Source: an uncultured Comamonadaceae bacterium (GTDB lineage: Bacteria; Pseudomonadota; Gammaproteobacteria; Burkholderiales; Burkholderiaceae). From it: a DNA stretch of 5,523 nucleotides. Under the pieces are notes generated by a model that saw only the letters and a list, made by a program, of their open reading frames with translations, made no database searches and had not been told where the DNA came from. This document shows, one piece after another, positions 1 through 5,523 of this stretch (position 1 is the stretch's first letter; each line of letters begins with the position of its first letter). Both the position numbers and the translations under genes were made by a program. Where the stretch lies: positions 1-5,523 of the forward strand of contig CAMLQP010000199.1 in NCBI GenBank assembly GCA_946482115.1. Reading direction: 5' to 3'.

Positions 1-840
<840 letters not shown>

Positions 841-843
<3 letters not shown>

Positions 844-1182
844 GGCGCGTCGCGCCCAGTCCTCGGCGTCGAAGCCCACGGTGAGGCCGTCGCCCCAATC
901 CACCACGGGCCGCTTGATCACGCTGGACTGCTCGCGCATCAGGGCCACGGCGCTGGCGGCGTCGGTCACGCGCCCGCGGGTGGCGTCGTCCAGCTTGCGC
1001 CAGGTGGTGCCCTTGCGGTTGAGCAGGGTTTCCCAGCCCACGGCCTGGGCCCAGCGGTCCAGCCCGGCCGGCACGCCCTGCTTCTTGAAGTCGTGGAAGG
1101 TGTGTTCGACGCCACGGTCGGCCAGCCAGGCGCGGGCCTTTTTCACGGTGTCGCAGTTGGGAATGCCATAGACGGTGATCAT
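841..1182 (-). CDS. yffB: Spx/ArsC-like small reductase-family protein, YffB type
   Basis: A 113-residue thioredoxin-fold protein of the ArsC/Spx superfamily, close in length and wording to E. coli YffB. Visible blocks are YGIPNCDTVKKARAWL at 5-20 with a single Cys10 (NCDT, no CXXC), HDFKKQG at 30-36, GW-E-LLN at 49-55, the highly typical RKGTTWRKLD at 56-65, DAASAVALM at 74-82 and IKRP at 89-92, the position of the cis-proline/arginine region in this fold. E. coli YffB has been linked to glutathione-dependent activity, but its physiological role is not settled; true arsenate reduction should not be assumed and no other ars genes are present. The start at 1182 begins the first beta strand (MITVYG). 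No Shine-Dalgarno sequence is seen; GACAAT lies 7 bases upstream. It is divergent from folC across 65 bases and is the first gene of the minus-strand cluster with ppnP and argG. In E. coli the gene lies beside dapE, which is not seen here. Confidence 0.92.
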
Positions 1183-1189
1183 GGCCGTG

Positions 1190-1217
1190 ATTGTCCCGCA
1201 AGTCCCGACGCGCTGAA
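1190..1217 (-). promoter_or_regulatory. Candidate promoter of the YffB-like gene, leaderless geometry
   Basis: Minus-strand -10 candidate GACAAT (1195 down to 1190, four of six), with TTCAGC at 1217-1212 as a poor -35 (three of six) at 16-base spacing. Seven bases separate the -10 from ATG, so transcription would begin at or very near the start codon. It overlaps the -35 of the facing folC candidate, so the two polymerases could compete. Support is the position and the lack of any Shine-Dalgarno sequence; the motif scores alone are weak. Confidence 0.3.
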
Positions 1218-1241
1218 GGGCGGGGCCCGGGCTGCGAAAAT
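1213..1241 (+). promoter_or_regulatory. Candidate promoter of the folC operon, leaderless geometry
   Basis: CTGAAG (1213-1218, three of six to TTGACA), a 17-base spacer, then GAAAAT (1236-1241, four of six to TATAAT) preceded by TGC, an extended -10 signature. The folC ATG begins 7 bases after the -10 ends, about where transcription should start, so the mRNA would have no leader. There is no Shine-Dalgarno sequence before ATG. The spacer contains the 8-base palindrome GCCCGGGC (1225-1232), which may be chance in GC-rich DNA. Confidence 0.4.
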
Positions 1242-1247
1242 GCGTGG

Positions 1248-2579
1248 ATGACAGAACACCCCGCGACAGACCAACCGGCCACGCTGGACGAATGGCTGGC
1301 TTTTTGTGAACGGCTGCACCCCAAGGGTCAGCAAGGCATCGTGCTCGGGCTGGAGCGCGTGCGCGCCGTGGCCGAACGGCTCGATGGCGGCGCCGGCCTG
1401 CGCTTCGGCTGCCCCGTGATCACCGTGGCCGGCACCAACGGCAAGGGATCCACCTGCGCCATGATGGAGAGCATCTGCCAGCAGGCCGGCTACCGCACCG
1501 GCGTCTACAGCTCGCCCCACCTGGTGCATTTCGAGGAACGCTGCCGTCTGCGCGGGCAGTCCATCGCCGAGGCCGAGCTGCTGCCGTCGTTCGCGGCGGT
1601 GCAGGCTGCGCGCGGCGACACGGCGATGACCTATTTCGAGTTCACCACGCTGGCCATCCTGCACGCGCTGTCGCACCAGGACCTGGACGTGGTGATCCTG
1701 GAGGTGGGCCTGGGCGGCCGGCTGGACGCGGTCAACATCGTCGATGCCGACTGCGCGGTCATCACCAGCATAGACCTGGACCACATGGAACTGCTGGGGC
1801 CGGACCGCGAAAGCATTGGCCGCGAGAAGGCCGGCATCATGCGTGCCGGCCGGCCGGCGGTGGTGAGCGACCCGCAGCCCCCGCAAAGCGTGCTGGATCA
1901 CGCCGCCGCGCTGGGGGCGGACCTGTGGCGCCTGGGGGTGGACTTCCACTTCGCTGGCGACCGCCAGCAGTGGGGCTGGGCGGTGCACCCGTCGCGCGGC
2001 ACGCGCCGCTTCAGCGGCATGGCCTACCCGGCGTTGCGTGGCGCCAACCAGCTGGTCAACGCCGCAGGCGCGCTTGCGGCGCTGGAGGTGCTGCGCGAGC
2101 GCCTGCCGGTAACCGCCCAGGCGGTGCGCAACGGCCTGGCGATGGTGGAGCTGCCCGGACGGTTCCAGATCGTGCCTGGCCAGCCCGTGCTGGTGCTGGA
2201 CGTGGCCCACAACCCGCATTCCGTGGCCGCGCTGGCCGAAAACCTCGACGCCATGGGCTTCTACCCCACCACCCATGCGGTGTTCGGCGCCATGGCCGAC
2301 AAGGATCTCGCGCCCATGTTCGCGCGCGTCGGACCCTTGATCGACCGCTGGCATTTCTGCGACCTGCCCACGCCCCGGGCCGCCCGCGCGGCCGATCTGG
2401 AAAAGGCCAGCGGCGCGCGCTGGTCGGCCTGTCACGAATCCCCGCTCGCGGCCCTGCAGGCGGCGGTCGCCGCCGCGGACCCGGCTGATAGAATCGTGGT
2501 CTTCGGTTCCTTCTACACCGTGGGCGGGGTGTTGCAAGACGGCGTGCCGCGCCTGGCCGCCCGGCATCTCCCGGCTTGA
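1248..2579 (+). CDS. folC: Bifunctional dihydrofolate synthase / folylpolyglutamate synthase
   Basis: Adds glutamate to dihydropteroate and then to reduced folates, using ATP; Mur-ligase family, cytoplasmic. The 443-residue product has all expected landmarks in order: ATP P-loop GTNGKGS at 62-68, SSPHL at 88-92, TYFEFTTLAI from 128, EVGLGGRLDAVN at 152-163, the metal/ATP-region SIDLDHMELLG at 174-184, EKAGIM at 193-198, GANQ at 265-268, ELPGRF at 301-306, the C-domain DVAHNPHS at 318-325 and GSFYTVGGVL at 420-429. The frame is open 5' back to a TTG at 1191, but the ATG at 1248 is preferred because it gives the usual lead (about 14 residues) before LDEWLAFCERLHPK, and the extra upstream residues are charged and unlike the family. 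Compared with E. coli FolC as I remember it, the stretch between LHPK and LGLERV appears a few residues longer. First gene of the folC-dedD-cvpA-purF-metZ cluster; in E. coli accD precedes it, here it does not. Confidence 0.96.
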   Translation: MTEHPATDQPATLDEWLAFCERLHPKGQQGIVLGLERVRAVAERLDGGAGLRFGCPVITVAGTNGKGSTCAMMESICQQAGYRTGVYSSPHLVHFEERCRLRGQSIAEAELLPSFAAVQAARGDTAMTYFEFTTLAILHALSHQDLDVVILEVGLGGRLDAVNIVDADCAVITSIDLDHMELLGPDRESIGREKAGIMRAGRPAVVSDPQPPQSVLDHAAALGADLWRLGVDFHFAGDRQQWGWAVHPSRGTRRFSGMAYPALRGANQLVNAAGALAALEVLRERLPVTAQAVRNGLAMVELPGRFQIVPGQPVLVLDVAHNPHSVAALAENLDAMGFYPTTHAVFGAMADKDLAPMFARVGPLIDRWHFCDLPTPRAARAADLEKASGARWSACHESPLAALQAAVAAADPADRIVVFGSFYTVGGVLQDGVPRLAARHLPA

Positions 2580-2609
2580 CCCTGGTCCGATGCCCGCCCG
2601 GAACGCGCC

Positions 2610-3287
2610 ATGCCCAACCCGAAATCCCGCTCTGCCACTGCCGCCGCTCCTTCCATCGAAGACATTCGCCGCCGTGCCCGCCACCGCCTGATCGGCGCGG
2701 CCGTGCTGGTGCTGATCGGCGTGGTCGGCTTCCCGCTGCTGTTCGACACCCAGCCCCGGCCGATCGCGGTGGACATCCCGATCGAGATTCCGTCGCGCCA
2801 GAATGCACCGGCACTCGCCCCGGTGCCGGCTCCCACACCGGCGGCGACGCCGGCACCCGCCCCGGTGGCCGCGGCTCCCGCGCCGGCCCCTGCCGAGACG
2901 GTGCAGGCCCCGCCCCCCGCGCCCAGGCCGGAGCCCAAGCCGGAGGCGAAACCCGAGCCCAAGCCGGAGCCCAAGCCTGAAGCCAGGCCGGCCCCGGCCG
3001 CCAAGCCGCCTGCCAGCGACAGCCAGCGTGCCCAGGCCCTGCTTGAAGGCAAGGGCGCCGAGCGCGTGGTGGTGCAGGTGGGTGCCTACGCAGAGGAGGC
3101 CCGGGCCCGCGAGGTGCGCCAGCGCCTGGAGCGCGCCGGCCTCAAGACCTACACCCACGTGGCCCAGACGCCCGAAGGCCAGCGCATCCGCGTGCGCATC
3201 GGCCCGTTCGACTCCAAGGCCGAGGCCGACAAGGCCGCCGCCAAGGTCAAGGCCCTGGGCCTGCCCACGGCCATCCTCACGCTCTGA
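2610..3287 (+). CDS. dedD: DedD-like inner-membrane protein with periplasmic SPOR domain
   Basis: Likely a cell-division/envelope protein: SPOR domains bind peptidoglycan stripped of stem peptides at the septum. The 225 residues show a short basic cytoplasmic N terminus (RRRARHR, 20-26), one membrane helix at about 27-46 (LIGAAVLVLIGVVGFPLLF) fitting N-in/C-out, a 70-residue Pro/Ala/Lys/Glu-rich linker (about 62-134) and a C-terminal SPOR domain at about 151-225. The SPOR domain has the typical start VVVQVGAYAEEARAREV, a central G and the RIRVRIGPF strand followed by the second A-rich helix. Length and architecture match E. coli DedD (about 220 residues), and the position between folC and cvpA is the same, which supports the name; sequence outside the SPOR domain is not conserved. 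A weak GGAA (2600-2603) lies 6 bases before ATG. The linker contains five tandem 12-bp units. The role in division is inferred from the family. Confidence 0.9.
   Translation: MPNPKSRSATAAAPSIEDIRRRARHRLIGAAVLVLIGVVGFPLLFDTQPRPIAVDIPIEIPSRQNAPALAPVPAPTPAATPAPAPVAAAPAPAPAETVQAPPPAPRPEPKPEAKPEPKPEPKPEARPAPAAKPPASDSQRAQALLEGKGAERVVVQVGAYAEEARAREVRQRLERAGLKTYTHVAQTPEGQRIRVRIGPFDSKAEADKAAAKVKALGLPTAILTL
2931..2990 (+). repeat. Five tandem 12-bp units coding for E-x-(K/R)-P in the DedD linker
   Basis: Units start at 2931, 2943, 2955, 2967 and 2979 and encode EPKP, EAKP, EPKP, EPKP and EARP (residues 108-127). Three units share GAGCCCAAGCC exactly; the others are diverged. A more degenerate sixth unit (APRP, 2919-2930) precedes them. 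The array keeps frame and makes an extended, charge-alternating Pro-rich spacer between the membrane helix and the SPOR domain, like the Pro-Lys/Pro-Glu span in TonB. The near-identical units could change in copy number by slippage. Confidence 0.85.
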
Positions 3288-3289
3288 GG
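3286..3289 (+). promoter_or_regulatory. Ribosome binding site of cvpA overlapping the dedD stop
   Basis: GAGG shares its first two bases with the dedD TGA stop (3285-3287) and lies 9 bases before the cvpA ATG at 3299. The arrangement suits translational coupling: a ribosome finishing dedD is already over the site used to start cvpA. Confidence 0.6.
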
Positions 3290-3298
3290 CCGCGCGCC

Positions 3299-3790
3299 AT
3301 GGACTACCCCGTCGTCGACATCCTGCTGGCCCTGGTGCTGCTGGTGTCGGTCGTGATCGGCGCCTGGCGCGGGCTGCTCTACGAGGTGCTGTCGGTGTTC
3401 GGCTGGGTGGCGGCGTTCTTCCTGGCCCAGTGGTTCGCGGTCGACGTGGCCGGCTGGCTGCCGCTGAAGGAAACCCCCGAGCCGCTGCGCTATGCCGCCG
3501 GTTTCGCCCTGGTGTTCGTCGTGGTCGCGTTCGCAGCCGGCCTGCTGGCCTGGCTGGTCAAGCAGCTGGTCGAGTCCATCGGCCTGCGCCCGGTGGACCG
3601 CACGCTGGGCGCCGTCTTCGGCCTGCTGCGCGGCCTGATCATTCTGCTGGCCCTGGGCCTGGTGGTGGCGATGACGCCGCTGCACCAGCATGCCCAGTGG
3701 CAGGCCTCGCGCGGCGCGGGCCTGCTGGATGCCTCCCTCAAGACCCTGAGCCCGCTGCTGCCCGCCGAGCTGGGGTCCCATTTCCATTGA
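3299..3790 (+). CDS. cvpA: CvpA family inner-membrane protein
   Basis: Four-helix inner-membrane protein of the CvpA (colicin V production) family. In E. coli it is needed for colicin V export and contributes to envelope integrity; its molecular activity is unknown and no colicin gene is present here. The 163 residues show the usual N-terminal MDYPVVDILLALVLLVSVVIGAWRG signature of the family in two parts: helix 1 at about 5-23, then WRGLLYEV at 23-30. Helix 2 spans about 31-47, helix 3 about 66-87 and helix 4 about 104-126, the last preceded by the conserved DRTLGAVFGLLRG at 100-112. Length equals the E. coli protein (about 162). It lies 11 bases after dedD, with a ribosome site overlapping that stop, and 18 bases before purF, the same order as in E. 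coli, where it is co-transcribed with purF. Identification is firm; function is open. Confidence 0.94.
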   Translation: MDYPVVDILLALVLLVSVVIGAWRGLLYEVLSVFGWVAAFFLAQWFAVDVAGWLPLKETPEPLRYAAGFALVFVVVAFAAGLLAWLVKQLVESIGLRPVDRTLGAVFGLLRGLIILLALGLVVAMTPLHQHAQWQASRGAGLLDASLKTLSPLLPAELGSHFH

Positions 3791-3796
3791 AGCTCT

Positions 3797-3801
3797 AGAG
3801 G
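3797..3801 (+). promoter_or_regulatory. Ribosome binding site of purF
   Basis: AGAGG 7 bases before the purF ATG at 3809, the best-spaced Shine-Dalgarno sequence in the window. It fixes the start so that the catalytic cysteine becomes residue 2, exposed after Met removal. Confidence 0.7.
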
Positions 3802-3808
3802 TCCCGCC

Positions 3809-5314
<1,506 letters not shown>

Positions 5315-5315
5315 C

Positions 5316-5523
5316 ATGGACAAATCCCTGCACCGCGACACCCTGGCCGTCCGCGAAGCCGTCGAGCGTTCACAGTACGGCGAGAACTCCGAGGCCCTGT
5401 ACCTGACCAGCGGCTACGTGCAGCCCAGCGCCGAGACCGCCGCGCGCCGTTTCAACGGCGACGAGGACGGCTTCACCTACGGCCGCTACGGCAACCCCAC
5501 GGTGGCCAGCTTCGAGCAGCGCC
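5316..5523 (+). CDS. metZ: O-succinylhomoserine sulfhydrylase, N-terminal part (3' end outside window)
   Basis: PLP enzyme of the Cys/Met metabolism family that likely makes homocysteine directly from O-succinylhomoserine and sulfide. Only 69 codons are present, from MDKSLHRDTLAVREAVERSQYGE through EALYLTSGYVQPSAETAARRF in two blocks to YGRYGNPTVASFEQR at the edge. The YGRYGNPT stretch (55-62) is the family's PLP-phosphate-contacting YxRYxNPT, and the LTSGYV block is typical of MetZ. Position directly after purF agrees with the purF-metZ order of Pseudomonas and many betaproteobacteria. The start is ambiguous: ATG at 5316 lies 1 base after the purF stop, while an in-frame ATG at 5307 would overlap purF by 8 bases and add MPD. 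Neither has a clear Shine-Dalgarno sequence, so coupling to purF termination is likely. The active-site lysine lies outside the window; cystathionine gamma-synthase or O-acetylhomoserine sulfhydrylase specificity cannot be fully excluded. Confidence 0.87.
   Translation, partial: MDKSLHRDTLAVREAVERSQYGENSEALYLTSGYVQPSAETAARRFNGDEDGFTYGRYGNPTVASFEQR

Noticed and set aside
1225..1232. Palindrome GCCCGGGC in the divergent spacer as a regulator site
   Set aside because: Too short and too GC-rich to stand out from background in this sequence.
1191..1247. Upstream extension of folC from a TTG start, adding 19 residues
   Set aside because: The extra residues are Arg/Gly-rich and unlike FolC N termini, and the extension would run across the proposed promoter; the ATG at 1248 gives the normal family N terminus.
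1179..3158. A 659-codon open frame on the minus strand across folC and most of dedD
   Set aside because: Its product is Gly/Arg/His-rich low-complexity sequence without any family motif, and it lies fully antisense to two well-identified genes. Long antisense frames are expected where third-position GC is very high.
3299..3790. Bacteriocin production or secretion locus suggested by the CvpA name
   Set aside because: CvpA is a widespread housekeeping membrane protein; no colicin precursor, immunity gene or ABC exporter lies in the window.
3793..3800. Palindrome CTCTAGAG between cvpA and purF as an operator
   Set aside because: Eight bases, largely explained by the purF ribosome binding site it overlaps; no second copy or known purine-regulator motif nearby.

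Overview
The window is GC-rich, gene-dense chromosomal DNA from a bacterium that looks like a betaproteobacterium, most likely Burkholderiales and probably Comamonadaceae or a relative. That assignment rests on protein style and gene order (folC-dedD-cvpA-purF-metZ), not on a marker gene or a search. Eight protein genes cover almost everything. The longest gene-free stretch is the 65-base divergent spacer at 1183-1247. I see no tRNA, rRNA, mobile element, CRISPR array or convincing terminator.

Left arm, minus strand, transcribed from the centre towards base 1: a Spx/ArsC-like small thioredoxin-fold protein of the YffB type (841-1182), pyrimidine/purine nucleoside phosphorylase ppnP (489-806) and the first 160 codons of argininosuccinate synthase argG (480 down to 1, cut by the window edge). 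Gaps are 34 and 8 bases, so the three can be co-transcribed. A good -10 hexamer at the end of the first gene suggests ppnP-argG can also be transcribed separately.

Right arm, plus strand: folC (1248-2579), a DedD-type SPOR-domain cell-envelope protein (2610-3287), cvpA (3299-3790), purF (3809-5314) and the first 69 codons of metZ (5316 to the edge). Gaps are 30, 11, 18 and 1 bases, which reads as one operon. It joins folate polyglutamylation, the first committed step of purine synthesis (which leads into folate-dependent steps), methionine synthesis by direct sulfhydrylation (whose product homocysteine is methylated with folate one-carbon units) and two membrane proteins. The folC-dedD-cvpA-purF order is the same as in E. 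coli.

This is an ordinary core-metabolism region, and I found no sign of an undescribed system. The points worth a second look are modest: the 65-base divergent spacer, where both first genes have a -10-like hexamer 6-7 bases before ATG and no Shine-Dalgarno sequence, suggesting leaderless mRNAs; the absence of accD upstream of folC; a promoter-like element overlapping a stop codon; a 12-bp tandem repeat in the DedD linker; and an ambiguous, possibly overlapping metZ start.
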